Of a stretch of DNA of 64,000 nt, positions 51,601 through 60,752 are shown one piece after another. A program made the position numbers and the translations under genes. Within the stretch, counting starts at the first letter, position 1; each line of letters begins with the position of its first letter. The notes beneath the pieces were generated by a model. The model saw nothing but the letters and a program-made list of their open reading frames with translations. It was not told the origin of the DNA and did no database searches. The stretch covers positions 15,624,001-15,688,000 of the forward strand of contig NC_083566.1 in NCBI RefSeq assembly GCF_019925205.1, given 5' to 3'. The DNA is from Metopolophium dirhodum (taxonomy: Eukaryota; Arthropoda; Insecta; Hemiptera; Aphididae).

Positions 51601-54600
51601 ATACTGTAAAAAAAAAATTAAGAATATTTATTGGAACAAAATTTATTTGTCAGGTCTTCCTGTTACACGCCCTATAGTTGCTGTATATAATTAATAATAA
51701 CTATATATTATTATTTGATGGGTAGATTTATTTATTCATTACACTGGACGTGGGCTAAGCCCTTTGATTTAATTACGTATAATCTATTATTTATATTAAC
51801 ACGGTACGTCTTACGGTCGTATAAAATGTAAGTATAGGTACTACATAATTATTTATATATGCTATAATATAGTATAAGTCTAATATTCTATGCTAAAAAA
51901 TTAACGACTAATTAGATATACTTTAAAGTGGGAATCGTTTTATCATAGGATTTTCGACAGGCACGTACACAAAAAAAAATTCGGAGGGGGGGGGGGGGGG
52001 TTGAGAATTACCTCGTTTAATTATATTATATTATTATTATTGTTACTCCGCCTATCGTTCTGATTTTTGTTTTTTTTCACGACGTCTCCGTATACTATAT
52101 ACACTGCACAGATATTGTGATTTTTTGTGATGGATATATAGTATATAATATATATATTATAACATGTTTGACTGTATGAGTATATCAGGACCGTGAGCAT
52201 CAAACGCACCACCATACCAAAATTGTATTTTAAGTATTTTAAATCTATAATTAACGCTTTCCTTTATTGAAACTACTTTTACAAAGTAATTAAACTACTG
52301 ATTATTCAATATTAAAAATTTCGCTATCTACAGTAAGAATATATATTTTTTTAAAAAATACAGTAATAATTCGATGGAAAACAAAACTGTAAATTGAAAC
52401 ATTAAAAAAATTAATCATAAAAATACAGATCCTATAATATTATCTCGAAATTATATTATTCAAATGTGACACATATTACATTATAGCTCCTACCAAAAAT
52501 GATAAGATTTTGAAACCTCGAAGAAAGAAGATTTTAGAATGAAATACTTAAACTCTCTTATAAAGTGAAGATTATAAAAAACACGTCTAACACACTCAGT
52601 CAAGAGAGATGCACGGATAACGTTATTCCCACAAACTAAGTCCAAGACGAGACACTTTTTTTTATAAGATTTATCGAGAGAGAGGGAGAGAGGATTACGC
52701 AATATTATATTTTATATCTCAAACATACATAAAATATTTTGATGTGACTGATTTCTGTCGGTAACAAATCGGACACTTTATTTTATTGAATTATAATAAA
52801 ACTGTTTTTATTATGTTATAAAATCAAGCGTTACATCAGTATACGTTTAGTGAATTAAATCAGAGACGTATATTATATATAATATTAAAGCAATAAAACA
52901 AATTGATTCTTAGCTGCTTATATATTATATTGATTTCACAACATTTAACAGTTAAAAAAATTTTAAAACTCACATTGGATACTCATATTTTTTTAACGAC
53001 CACCTCTACAGTTATTTATTTGTATATACTATATACTATATTATATTGTATAATGAGGAGTTTCTAAAAGTGTACAAAAAAACATGAAATTCTATTTATC
53101 AAAAAAGAGCGTATTTTAATTACATTTTGGTATAATATGAAATATTTATTATTCTTAATAATTTTCAAAACGTAAATATAAACCAAATCGTCAATTTTAG
53201 ATTTTTAATTGACAATTAAAATGTGTTCATGCGTACTTTTAACTTTATAGTGACTATAGTGTTATATTAATTAAAAAAAGGTGGGCGATTGGGTTTTGCT
53301 CTGCTGTACAGAAGGTTACAAGTAGGTCACTGTAATGGATGGTGTTAAATTTGAATTCAATGATATAATATCATTGCATAAGAAAAACGATTCTGAGCGA
53401 AAACGGTCAGTCAGCCTATGATATTATTGAGCATATTTGATGATATTATTGTGAATAAAGTAATTTATATATTATAACCTATTTTCGTGAAACTCTGTTT
53501 TAAATTTTCAATCCTAAGGTATAAAACCTTTATAAGGTTCAACACATTTTATAAGTTTTTAACTACAAAATAATTATTAAATTTTGAATTTTATAAATTT
53601 TGTCTAAATACGATTTTTAATATTCTTCAACTGCTATTGTAACAATATATCAGGAGCCTTGCATTAAATGTTCACGCTTTTTTATCCAACATAAATTGAA
53701 AACTGACTATGTCCATAAACAGCTCAAAAAGAGTCAAAGTATTTTCAAAATTGTATGGTGTATAGAAAATGCTAATATAAATATTCAGTGAAATTTTCAA
53801 GTATCTACAGTTATTCGTTTTCAAATTACAACCAAATAAGAAAATCGTTACGTGAGAAATCAAGCCCCGTTTTTCCTTAATTTTTTTTTTGTTTTTCGTG
53901 GCGCTTTTGAAAACCACTGGGAAATGTTTACTTTCGAACCCCTAAAGTACTAACTAGATTCACATTCCTATCAGAAAAGATACTGTTAAAGAAAATCTAA
54001 GCATTTTTACTCTCCTAAAAGGTGATGATAGACTCAAGAATAAAAGACACGAAACCCCAAACTTGAAATTTCTGGACACGTTTTTACTCTCACATTGACT
54101 CATTCTATCAACAAACAACTCTTATACCTAGCTTAATTGATACAATCAACTAAAATAACAACAATTCTTTTTTTAAGTATTTTTTTCTGATATTTTCATA
54201 ATGCAAATACTATAATAACCTAACTTATCTACTTAAACCTACAACTGTTACTTTTTATAATATTATTATATTATTCACTGAGATGAATATTATAATCGGT
54301 TTATTCCATTTTGTGTTGTATATTATGTTAGTATCAACAAAAATAATTTAGATTTTAGAGTAAAGAAATTTAGTTATTCTCTTATATTATCTATATCTAT
54401 ACTTTTATCAATTAAAATATTATAATAATAATTCTATATTATGAACACTTTACAGGTTTGCATTTATCAAGGATGTTGGAATATCATCAGTTGCGGATTA
54501 AAAAGTAAAGTACCTATACTGTTTATAAACTAAAACAATTTTTAATATCTAATAATTATCATTATTATTAGGTTATTGCTTTAGTGGTTCGTAACTTTTT

Positions 54601-57019
54601 TTGAATGACGGAACACTTATTTTTTTTTTGATTTTCACGGAACACAGCCGTAAAATTAGACAGTATTTAAATACTATATTCAAATAATATATATCAAACA
54701 ATGTATGTATAGTACAAAACAGCTTACATACATATTAGTCACTAAAAAATAATAGAATCAATAAATAAAATTAGAACAAATTTCACAATTTTATCATTTT
54801 CCACGGATTTTAAAACTTTGGTGGAACATTGGTTAAGAACCACTGTGCTAGCGTGAAGTAGAATATACGAAATATACTCGTGAATAGTTTGCAATAAAAA
54901 TATTTTATGAGTATTATTATGTAAAAACATTAATTATTTTTAATACAACAACTTAGTATAGATGATACTTATCTATTTATAAAAAAAAAATATTTAAGTA
55001 TATTTTTATCAAATTCGAATAGTCAGTTATTTTATCAACTTAAGACGTAAATAGTGATTATCTTTGATAAATTACGACGGTAACGATGAATATTATATGA
55101 TTGACGTCACGGTCACGCACGTGATTCTTCGGAGTATAAGGTGCAAGAAACACAGTATGGATCGAGTGGGTAATAATAATTAACATTAACGATTAATTTG
55201 AAGGTTTATAAGGGGGTCATGACTTGTGAACCAATATGTAATGTGTAGTATTTACAGTGAATACAATTTGCAAATTATAAAATGCATATTAATGTACTTA
55301 TTTAAAATATTTAAAATGAAATTTGTCTTTTATACAAGATATATATATTATATAATACATTATGATATATTTTATACGATCGGTACAATATATTAAAATA
55401 TAATTTGTGTAAAAAGTCATATAGAGTGAACTCAAAAAAAACAAAACAAAAAAAAAACGATCGGGTAACTATATTTCACGTGTACCTACGTACTAATATT
55501 ATACAGATAAGCGCATGTACAAGACAAACTCAGCTCACTGCACATAATATAGGTAGATCGTTTTCGAAGTTTATTACTTATTAGGCTAGGGAGTCTCTGA
55601 ACAATCGAAATCGTAAACTCGTCAAGTATAATTTCCACACTATTCGAATGGAAAACAATCGCGTTGACATTTTAGTCACGCGTGACGAGATCGGGTACGG
55701 AATACATAACTGCACTGAGGTATATTGCAATTTATTATTAAAAATCAGTGTAGACTGTAGACAAAAGCATAAGAAGGGGTTACGTGGAAATCTTTTGAAC
55801 TAGGAAATGACAGGCAAATAACAACACCCTACCTGCGCCGATCGCTGTACTGAATCTAAATATATATTTTTAGGTTAGGTTTGTGCGCTATTGGTTTTAC
55901 GGTGGATTTTTATGATTTGTTAAAATAGATTGCAAATGTATAATTATTTCAACCAAAATGTACCAATCTTTATTTAATCGTACCGATGGACCTGATAACG
56001 CGATAAGACTTCTGAAAACTGATTTGAATTCGTTAATATGTTTACTTGAGGCTAATGAGTCTTGAGATCAGGCCACTTTTTTAAAAATTGTTTCCTAAAA
56101 CACATTAATTTTGTTGGAATATTTAAAATGTCGATTATTCGAAAATTAAATTAAATATCCTAAAATGTGTCCTGATTAATCTCAAGTAGACATATTAACA
56201 AATCCAAATCAGTTTTTAAAAGTCTTATCGCGTTATCAGGTCCATCGGTATGATTGACAAAAGTACTTACAAATGAATCATAAATTGTTTACCGTTCACG
56301 TGCGCAACGCCGTGGCGGTGACTTGTACTCGCGTGTGCGGGAGCTCTCCGCTATTTTATTTACACACATTCACACGATCACTTACAACACACATTTACAA
56401 GACCCGCATGCATACAATTTGAAATTGCCTATTTTGAACTCATTAAAAAATGTCCATTTGCAATCTCCTTAAAACCGCTTTATGGGGTACCGAGTCCAAA
56501 ATTTATATTGTGAAAATGTTGTTTTCGGTGAATATATAGTTGATACAATAAAACGTAATTGAATACATAATGTAGGTATGGAAAAACTTTTTACACCCGT
56601 CGTAAACGTTTAAAGAAATATCAGCCAGTATGATAAGAAATCGAGTTACGATTTACCACAATATTATTCGGTAATAAATAATTAATCATTCCAATATAAG
56701 ATTGATGTCAAAACGCCTGCAGTCTGGTGTAAAACTGCACAGTTGTGTGCTAAAAATAAATATAGTTTAACAAAATGAATTGGCAGTCCGAGATAGAGAT
56801 AGGTTTAGTAATGGCGTAAAAAATCTTAGATAGTAGTCATGCCAGAGAAAGAAGAAAAGAAGAACAAAATTAATAACGCATCAAATGACTATATTAATTG
56901 TTTATATAAAAAACTCAGCAAAAACCGAGTAAAAATACGACTTACAAATAATATACTACTTTACTACTCATATATACCTGAATGAAGTGTTGTACGCTTT
57001 CTAATAACATGCCGTACAT
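20057..57019 (-). CDS. Gyc-89Db: Atypical soluble guanylate cyclase, Gyc-89Da/Db type (whole gene, 11 coding exons)
   Basis: Exons, in transcript order: 57019-56978, 50880-50454, 45918-45485, 32969-32743, 30192-30085, 27411-27243, 23895-23749, 22983-22830, 21014-20905, 20353-20264, 20134-20057. They total 1986 nt, giving 661 residues plus TGA, and every phase matches. Drosophila Gyc-89Da is of similar length and aligns throughout. Domains: H-NOX about 1-190 with haem ligand His115 in NLH and Y144-x-S146-x-R148; HNOBA/PAS-like about 203-395; signalling helix about 396-450; class III cyclase about 455-640. The enzyme converts GTP to cGMP in the cytosol. The fly orthologues are described as oxygen-sensing subunits that act with Gyc-88E. 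The cyclase domain has Glu480 and Gln524 where metal-binding Asp is expected, but keeps Glu520, Cys589, Asn596 and Arg600, so it looks like a beta-type half-site. Ala-rich insertions lie near 51-55 and 184-201. Function is inferred from homology. Confidence 0.95.
20264..20353 (-). CDS. Gyc-89Db: Gyc-89D exon 10
   Basis: Thirty codons, residues 607-636, phase 0 at both ends; acceptor CTATCAG, donor GTAAGA. It reads [17 protein letters not shown] and ends [10 protein letters not shown], matching the IQLSKYTGDKV...ESRGTVQVK region of the fly protein. A small hAT-type element (20455-20805) sits in the intron just upstream. Confidence 0.93.
20455..20805. mobile_element. hAT-type MITE in intron 9, with 8-bp target duplication
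   Basis: Ends CAGTGGCGTACGCAGG and, inverted, CCTGCGTACGCTACTG; flanked by perfect GGCATGAT duplications at 20447-20454 and 20806-20813. No coding capacity. It sits between exons 9 and 10 of the cyclase gene. Confidence 0.92.
20905..21014 (-). CDS. Gyc-89Db: Gyc-89D exon 9 (cyclase catalytic core)
   Basis: Encodes the end of Gly570 and residues 571-606; acceptor TATGTATAG, donor GTAAAC. It reads [20 protein letters not shown] followed by [11 protein letters not shown]. Cys589 (guanine pocket), Asn596 (ribose) and Arg600 (transition state) are all present. This is the most conserved part of the protein and the strongest single proof of a guanylate cyclase. Confidence 0.95.
21015..22829 (-). 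other. Intron 8 of the cyclase gene
   Basis: Spliced with GTATCA and TATAG. AT-rich; a patch near 22196-22340 is less AT-rich and could be a decayed transposon, but no protein match was found. No nested gene recognised. Confidence 0.8.
22830..22983 (-). CDS. Gyc-89Db: Gyc-89D exon 8 (cyclase domain, second metal site)
   Basis: Encodes residues 519-569 and the first base of Gly570; acceptor GAAAACAG, donor GTATCA. It starts [16 protein letters not shown]. Glu520 is the guanine-recognition residue. Asn523-Gln524 replace the usual Gly-Asp, so the second metal ligand is missing. A central stretch ([16 protein letters not shown]) matches the dimer helix. It ends in IQIQIKI, where some genes have IRVGI. 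Confidence 0.93.
23749..23895 (-). CDS. Gyc-89Db: Gyc-89D exon 7 (cyclase domain, first metal site)
   Basis: Forty-nine codons, residues 470-518, phase 0 at both ends; acceptor TTATGTAG, donor GTAATA. It begins [14 protein letters not shown]: Glu480 sits where typical cyclases have the first metal-binding Asp. It continues through [17 protein letters not shown] and ends NVYK, joined to VETV of exon 8. The fly Gyc-89D proteins also have Glu at this site, which supports the assignment. Confidence 0.93.
23989..24426 (+). repeat. Dispersed repeat, 5' part only
   Basis: Starts GGGTGTCACTTTGCTGTAC, has the ACGATTCTGAC...GGTCAGTCAGCC block, and breaks off in an A-run after ATTGATATTCATAG, where a second copy begins. 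Confidence 0.8.
24427..25848 (+). repeat. Dispersed repeat, near full-length copy
   Basis: Begins GGTGGGTAAGTGGATG after an A-run and ends ATCATTGTAAAATCAATACA followed by a degenerate TCAGAAT-like tail. About 1.42 kb, noncoding. The block ACGATTCTGAGCG near the start is partly echoed inverted at the 3' end. Confidence 0.85.
27243..27411 (-). CDS. Gyc-89Db: Gyc-89D exon 6 (coiled coil and start of cyclase domain)
   Basis: Encodes the last base of Arg413 and residues 414-469. Acceptor TTTATAG. The peptide [10 protein letters not shown] continues through an acidic helix to [20 protein letters not shown], the standard entry to class III cyclase domains. The exon must end in phase 0 after AAG, where the intron begins GCAAAT, giving a GC-AG intron. 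The nearby GT sites (AC|GTGCAA and AC|GTATTA) would run into a stop in exon 7. Across the junction [12 protein letters not shown] aligns without gaps to the fly protein. Confidence 0.92.
29195..29880 (+). repeat. Two adjacent 3' fragments of the dispersed repeat
   Basis: First fragment 29195-29496, from TTTGAGTTACACCAAA to GCTCAGAACCTAAAA. Second fragment about 29568-29880, ending TCATCGCTCCACTTAGAATC. Both are truncated at the 5' side. Confidence 0.75.
30085..30192 (-). CDS. Gyc-89Db: Gyc-89D exon 5 (signalling region)
   Basis: Encodes the last base of Val377, residues 378-412 and two bases of Arg413. Acceptor ATTGCAG, donor GTAAAA. The peptide reads [20 protein letters not shown], then [15 protein letters not shown], which matches the end of the HNOBA domain in fly Gyc-89Da. 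At 108 bp it is too short to stand out as an open frame and was placed by homology plus phase. Confidence 0.93.
30353..30787. mobile_element. TTAA-flanked foldback element (intron 4)
   Basis: Nearly the whole element is an inverted repeat: GAGGACGTAATACCCG... on the left, ...CGGGTATCACGTCCTC on the right, with arms of about 190 bp. TTAA stands at both ends (30353-30356, 30784-30787), as in piggyBac-type insertions. It could form a long hairpin in the pre-mRNA. Confidence 0.88.
31097..32425 (+). repeat. Dispersed repeat, 3'-truncated copy (intron 4)
   Basis: Starts AAGTGGATGTCACTCTGC and follows the full copy to AACTAGATTCACTTTCC. Its final ~150 bp are missing. Confidence 0.83.
32743..32969 (-). 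CDS. Gyc-89Db: Gyc-89D exon 4 (HNOBA, linker)
   Basis: Encodes residues 302-376 and two bases of Val377. Acceptor TGTTTTAG, donor GTGAGT in the CCCGT|GTGAGT context. The junction with exon 3 restores the fly spacing exactly (11 residues from the Trp to the Phe of FELEV), so no exon is missing in the 12.5 kb intron 3. A Lys-rich linker at about 317-345 precedes the conserved RSILLKGQM and FLCSP motifs. An earlier donor, CCC|GTGTGA, is possible but breaks the phase with exon 5. Confidence 0.93.
33043..33432. repeat. Repeat copy A with poly-C tract (intron 3)
   Basis: Shares a ~390-bp layout with 36064-36452: TTTTCAATATTT, TCTCAAACTTT, a run of 15 C at 33312-33326, AAATAGGTA and TTTTATAGAATTG. 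No coding potential. Family unknown. Confidence 0.72.
36064..36452. repeat. Repeat copy B with poly-C tract (intron 3)
   Basis: Second copy of the element at 33043, same orientation, with 16 C at 36334-36349. The two copies lie 3 kb apart in the same intron. Confidence 0.72.
37581..38078 (+). repeat. Dispersed repeat, internally deleted copy
   Basis: The 5' head (GTGGATGTCGCTTTGCTG) jumps after about 35 bp to the last third of the element. It ends with the normal 3' tail CATTCATCGTTCCACTCAG. Confidence 0.82.
38430..38465. repeat. ATT microsatellite
   Basis: Imperfect run of ATT/TTA triplets. Confidence 0.8.
38902..41224 (+). mobile_element. Non-autonomous Helitron with nested repeat (intron 3)
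   Basis: The 5' end TCAATACTTTAATATTATAA is followed by GAAGAGTTTGTTAGTTTGAA and GAACTACTGGTTCGAATTG, layout typical of insect Helitron 5' regions. The 3' end GTGCACGGGATCAGCTAG, with a GC-rich stem region before it, is followed by T; the base before TC is A, as for insertion into AT. There is no Rep/helicase coding. A dispersed-repeat copy (39764-41045) lies inside. Confidence 0.75.
39764..41045 (+). repeat. Dispersed repeat nested in the Helitron
   Basis: Begins AAGGTGGGTAAGTGGATG and runs to ACTACTGGGAAATTTTTACT; the 3' tail is missing. Its position inside the Helitron ends gives a relative order of insertion. Confidence 0.83.
41257..41453. mobile_element. Second member of the TTAA-flanked foldback family
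   Basis: Ends GAGGACGCTACACCAGCATG and, inverted, CACGCGGGTGTAGCGTCCTC, related to the element at 30353. Flanks are TTCA (left, one base off TTAA) and TTAA (right). It is 197 bp and noncoding. Confidence 0.82.
41498..41530 (-). mobile_element. Helitron-like 3' end
   Basis: On the minus strand GGGAAATGAAGTGCGTGG leads to ATTAGCTAG then T, closely resembling the 3' end at 41195-41224. The other end of this element was not found. Confidence 0.45.
44473..44535 (-). mobile_element. Possible Helitron-like 3' end
   Basis: On the minus strand a GC-rich, hairpin-capable stretch ends GTGAAGGATCAACTAG followed by T. Only the end pattern supports it. Confidence 0.3.
45485..45918 (-). CDS. Gyc-89Db: Gyc-89D exon 3 (end of H-NOX, start of HNOBA)
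   Basis: Encodes the rest of Gly157 and residues 158-301. Acceptor TTTCACAG, donor GTGAGT, ending in phase 0. It carries [13 protein letters not shown], a low-complexity Ser/Thr/Ala stretch at 181-202 with five alanines at 196-200, then VKYRLDFDN and the HNOBA signature [25 protein letters not shown] and [10 protein letters not shown]. The segment is GC-rich like exon 2. The Ala-rich stretch is absent from the fly protein and probably forms a disordered linker between the haem domain and the PAS-like domain. Confidence 0.94.
46317..46839 (+). repeat. Dispersed repeat, short derivative
   Basis: Head (GGGTAAGTGGATGTTGC, then ACGATTCTGAGCGG) and tail (CATCCCTCCGCTCAGAATCT) are kept around a divergent ~300-bp middle, so it is a deletion derivative or related subfamily. 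Confidence 0.7.
48583..48617. repeat. TAA microsatellite
   Basis: About eleven uninterrupted AAT/TAA triplets. A second, shorter run lies near 48081-48100. Confidence 0.9.
50454..50880 (-). CDS. Gyc-89Db: Gyc-89D exon 2 (H-NOX core)
   Basis: Encodes residues 15-156 and the first base of Gly157. Acceptor TTGTTACAG, donor GTGAGT. It contains NTHQIYPD, the [14 protein letters not shown] block, the proximal haem histidine His115 in NVDNLHLQM, and Y144-R-S-T-R148 for the haem propionates. Compared with the fly protein there is an insertion of about ten residues after an alanine run at 51-55. The exon is strongly GC-rich in a roughly 30% GC background. An in-frame TTG and TTA just upstream belong to the intron, not to a start. 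Confidence 0.95.
51245..51676. mobile_element. MITE with terminal inverted repeats (intron 1)
   Basis: GTAACAGGAAGACCTGACAA near the left end is repeated inverted as TTGTCAGGTCTTCCTGTTAC at the right. The centre is AT-rich and noncoding. Target duplication not clear. Confidence 0.82.
51986..52000. repeat. Poly-G tract
   Basis: Fifteen consecutive G; comparable with the C-runs at 33312 and 36334. Confidence 0.9.
53274..54040 (+). repeat. Dispersed repeat, internally shortened copy
   Basis: Head GGTGGGCGATTGGGTTTTGC, then the ACGATTCTGAGCG block. Several internal deletions; ends in the CCTAAAAGGTGATGATAGAC part, without the last tail. Confidence 0.78.
54582..54845. mobile_element. hAT-like MITE (intron 1)
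   Basis: Left end TAGTGGTTCGTAACTTTTTT and right end, inverted, CAGTGGTTCTTAACC resemble hAT termini. Flanking 8-mers do not match, so it is old or misjudged at one side. Confidence 0.55.
55981..56250. mobile_element. MITE with ~70-bp terminal inverted repeats (intron 1)
   Basis: TACCGATGGACCTGATAACG at the left is repeated inverted as CGTTATCAGGTCCATCGGTA at the right. The arms extend about 70 bp with few mismatches. A TA target duplication is possible. Noncoding. Confidence 0.87.
56978..57019 (-). CDS. Gyc-89Db: Gyc-89D exon 1 (start codon, H-NOX N-terminus)
   Basis: Fourteen codons reading [14 protein letters not shown], nearly identical to the start of fly Gyc-89Da. The ATG at 57019-57017 has A at -3. 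The exon ends in phase 0 with donor GTATAT. It is too short to be seen as an open frame and was found by looking for the MYGM start upstream of exon 2. The following intron is 6.1 kb. The 5' UTR and transcription start lie above 57019 and could not be placed; no TATA box or initiator stood out. Confidence 0.93.
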
Positions 57020-59276
57020 TTTGTGACGTTTCCTCAAACAAACCGTGACACGAGCACTTCGATAACACACTGATGATTATTTTCACAGCTAAACATAATG
57101 GTTCCGTTTCGACGCACGATTTTTAAACGTGCCGAAAATAATTAATAATCATTTGACGCAATCGACGATGTCCAGCCCGTAAAAATCATACAATAACGAA
57201 GGAAAAATAACTCGATTCGACGAAGGACAATAATATATTCTATAATAATTGTGTTCAAAACAAACTATATAGTGTATACCTACCAGGTAGACAAAAAAAT
57301 AAAATAAATATTTTTATTCCTAACGTGTATAAATGAAATACCAATTACATATAAAAATGTTTAGTTTTGTTTATTTAATTTAAATCAAACATTTAAGTTT
57401 TATTTAAAATTGGGTTTAAGGTTTACAGTTTTAGATTTTGGTCGGTATATTAGTTTTTTTACAATGTTGGGTATTTTTTGTGACCTTTTGGAATTATAAA
57501 AATAGTTCAAATTCAACCTTAATGGAGGCCGGTGGGTTTTGAAAGAAAGTACTACAAAAATATAAAATATAAAAAGAAAGGTGCAAAGTCCAATGAGGTC
57601 AATGTTTTTCTTTATATATAATACTAAAATGTCTATAACTATAGGTAGGCATAATATAGTGTATAACCGGCCATCCAGTTCATCTTTAAAATATATTTTA
57701 ATACCGCGGTTGACAAGGGGTAAACACGATAAAAAAAGAGGGAATCAATCTCCCAAATCACAACCCCACTATACGTCTGGATAGTTTGGGTGTTTTTAAT
57801 ATAATTATTGATGGTGTAATATAATAATTTTATATAATAAAGTCAGCGGAGGTGTTTGCGATCGTAATGCGTATAAACGTGCTATACGCGTGGCCAAAAC
57901 GCTTACACTACAGTACTACACGAAGATAATATACACATTACACATTCCGTGTTTTATTTAGTTCACTATGTACCTATATAGTATCTATATTAGTACAATT
58001 AATATGCACATATCATGCTGCTTAAAACAGAAACCGCCCTGTTTAACGCGTGTTCCAATAAAATACATTTCATTTATCTATTATCGTACGCGAATTATAT
58101 ATATATATGTAAATAGGTTTATAATTATTATTATAGCACCGTAAACCATAAAAAGTATACGAATACAAAATCGCGTTTTAGGTTATTAAACATAAGTTTA
58201 GAACATATTATTATATCCCCGTTGTGTCCGTCCGTCCGTTGGTTACCTGTAGTACCTTTACATAGTTGCCATTGTTGATATTAAGATATTTATTTACTGT
58301 CCGTAGTTAATGTACATAGTTATGAATCTAAGATTGTCTGTATTAAGAAAAATTTAATTGCGATTGTTGATATTAAAATAATTACTAATTGTATAAGTGT
58401 TTAAAATATATTCATACTAGCCGAAATATAATACTGCCGTCTGCCAGAGATTACCGAATTCTGTTTGAATTGTATTTGAAATCATAGAATAAACTATAGC
58501 TTTGTGTTAAACCGGATAGTTAGCAAACTCACTTATTTCTTCCAAGAGCCTGCAAGGAGGATTATAAAATTAAAATGGATCGATTATACAATATTTTTTT
58601 TTTATTCAAGGGAAATACTGATTTTAATTGATTAGAAAATATTTTTATATATTAATTGATAATAACTGATATAATTAAACGCCTTGTCAGGCATATCGAT
58701 AAATAGATGAGTACCTACTACGAAGTCAGAATGGTTATGACATTCAGTTTACATAGACTTTTATTAGTCGTGAATTTAATGTGGAATTATTATTTATTGT
58801 GATCAGCACTGAAAATGTGCGCAAAATTTGGAATAACGCTAAGTACATCGATTAATTGAAGAGTATTGTAATAATATGCTGTGAAGTTAAGTAGTATATA
58901 CAACGTGACGAGAACTTGATATCGAGCAAACTGTAAACCATATAACTATAATAACTATCAGTGGACTCCTATGAATATCCTAACCTTGTACAAGTTTAAT
59001 GACAAAAACACTTTTTTTTAACAATGGATCGATAAACAGATATTTTTTTCTTATATATTTTTTATATCAACAATAGAGTTATAAGCCGAAAGTGAGAGGT
59101 TAAACCATATGAATAATCTTATTTTTAACTAAAGGGATACTTTTCAGTATCTGTATGTAATATAGCCGAATAATGAATAAATCATACCAATTTTCAATTA
59201 GTTAAATCAACACACGTGCGTGATTTTCTCTCGATGATGTATAAATGTATAATACTACAATATACAGGGTGTATCT
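57020..59276. other. Upstream region of the cyclase gene
   Basis: Contains the 5' UTR and promoter of the cyclase gene, which could not be located. No other gene recognised. A GTCCGTCCGTCC stretch lies near 58227. Confidence 0.5.
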
Positions 59277-59646
59277 AGGTATCACATGCAAAGTATGAAT
59301 TTAGGAGTTGAAATTCATAACCCTTCATATTTTTAGTTTTGGACATTTACATTTTATTTCGTACTTTTCCTGTCATGAGTTCTTATCATACTTATCTTAC
59401 AATAGCATTAATTTGGATTCTTCATTAGGTAGCTAAGGTAATACCCTATGGTATTTTATTCTGGTTATAATATTATTGGATATCTGTAATTAGTTCAGAT
59501 TAAAAGTATGCCTAAGTTAGGTATAAACCTATATTGAGATTGACTATTTATCTAAATACCTTGCAAATAGCTTATTTTAAATCATGATTATTAAATAATT
59601 CTTAAAGAATTTCAACTGCTAAATTCATACTTTGCATGCGATACCT
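59277..59646. mobile_element. MITE with 40-bp terminal inverted repeats
   Basis: Left arm 59277-59316 and right arm 59607-59646 differ at about two positions; the core shared word is GCAAAGTATGAATTTAG. The 290-bp centre is AT-rich. TACAGGGTG just to the left may belong to a larger or second element. Confidence 0.87.
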
Positions 59647-60100
59647 ACCAATATAGGGAACTTATGGTTTAAATTTCAAGTTATAAAAGTTAGTTAAAAA
59701 AAAAATCATTTAGCTCTTGTAAATTAAACATATATCAATTATTTCAATCAAAAGTATTAATGCATATTTTACTAAACTTTAGAGGACCATAGTTAATAAA
59801 CTAGCGAACCAAAATTGATGATTTGACTATCAGAATTTTCAGAAAAAAAAGCTTCACCAGAATCCATTAAAAATATAGCAGTTATCATTTGAAAAAATAA
59901 AGTTGATTTTGCTATTGGTACAACTGCATATTTAAAAATTTGAGATTGTTATAAAAAATTTGTTTGTTATAAATAAAGAAACACGTCTTTTTTCGTTTTA
60001 ACGAAATTCTATGTCATCGATCCATAAACGTTAAAAACCGCCGCGTACAATGGCATAAGAGCCATGTACATACACCATGTATAGTAAATGTAACCTAACC

Positions 60101-60744
60101 TTTTTTTTTTTTTTTTTTCAGTTTGTAACCGACGACGCCGCGGGAACTGCTTTCGCAATATTTCCACGACGCCGCCATCGTTTATTTGAAAGAAACAAAT
60201 ATATTATACATACGGAGGAGGTAGACGGGACAATACCCCAACTTACCCCCCCTAAACATAACATTTATGGTAAATTTCGGTTAATTTTGAGACTTAGGCA
60301 CCTTCCTTGTGTGTTCTAGGGCCGACCGGAGTCCGCCGCTCTGGTCGTCTCGTTCGTCCTATGCAGACTTCCGGTGTGGTCTAGATCCCTCCCGTGGTGT
60401 CATCGTGGGGGATGAAGAACGGTGGTCGGTGACACCTCCGACGTATCGCTGTTGCGAAGTCAAAATGTGTACGCGAGCCATTCTTCATCCTGCCGCTGAC
60501 GTAAATCGTGCAGCTGATCATCCCGCTCGTCCGCTTCTTTTCTCTTCATGATTGATTCCACCATAACTGTGAACTCACGTCTGTTCGTCATGGCCTGTTC
60601 TACGATCCTTCCCCGGGCTGTCGGTTAATCCGGTAGTTCGTCGAGCCGAGGGCCGCACAGGATTTCCTGCACGTCCCCGGGATCTGTTGGGCGTCGGAGA
60701 ATCCTGGACAGGACAGATCGTTCGTCCTCCCACCTGGGGCACGC
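60101..60744 (-). mobile_element. 5'-truncated R1-clade (TRAS/SART-like) retrotransposon
   Basis: A minus-strand non-LTR remnant: a piece of the ORF2 C-terminus, 3' UTR, and a poly(A) tail of 18 (poly-T at 60101-60118). AAATGTAACCTAACC occurs directly at both sides (60086-60100 and 60745-60759), giving a 15-bp duplication that includes telomeric-type units. 5' truncation, poly(A) and target duplication fit target-primed reverse transcription. TRAS and SART are R1-clade elements that target (TTAGG)n. Confidence 0.8.
60473..60744 (-). pseudogene. R1-type retrotransposon ORF2, C-terminal fragment
   Basis: Minus-strand reading FACPRWEDERSVLSRILRRP, then PGDVQEILCGP, a TAA, and an open stretch with QAMTNRREFTVMVESIMKRK to an end at TYTF-like TGA. 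The CPRW...ER pattern is that of the ORF2 end after the zinc knuckle in R1-clade elements. An internal stop and the missing 5' part make it nonfunctional. Confidence 0.68.
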
Positions 60745-60752
60745 AAATGTAA

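Larger units (their letters stand above)
50881..56977 (-). other. Intron 1 of the cyclase gene
   Basis: Spliced GTATAT to TTACAG. Holds two MITEs, a hAT-like MITE and a dispersed repeat. A CpG-rich spot at 56290-56350 could be regulatory or an alternative first exon, but nothing proves this. Confidence 0.8.

Noticed and set aside
56290..56350. CpG-rich spot in intron 1 as an alternative first exon
   Set aside because: A donor-like GTAAAC is present but there is no start codon context or homology.
60309..60551. Plus-strand 80-residue frame
   Set aside because: Antisense shadow of the R1-type element's coding end and 3' UTR.
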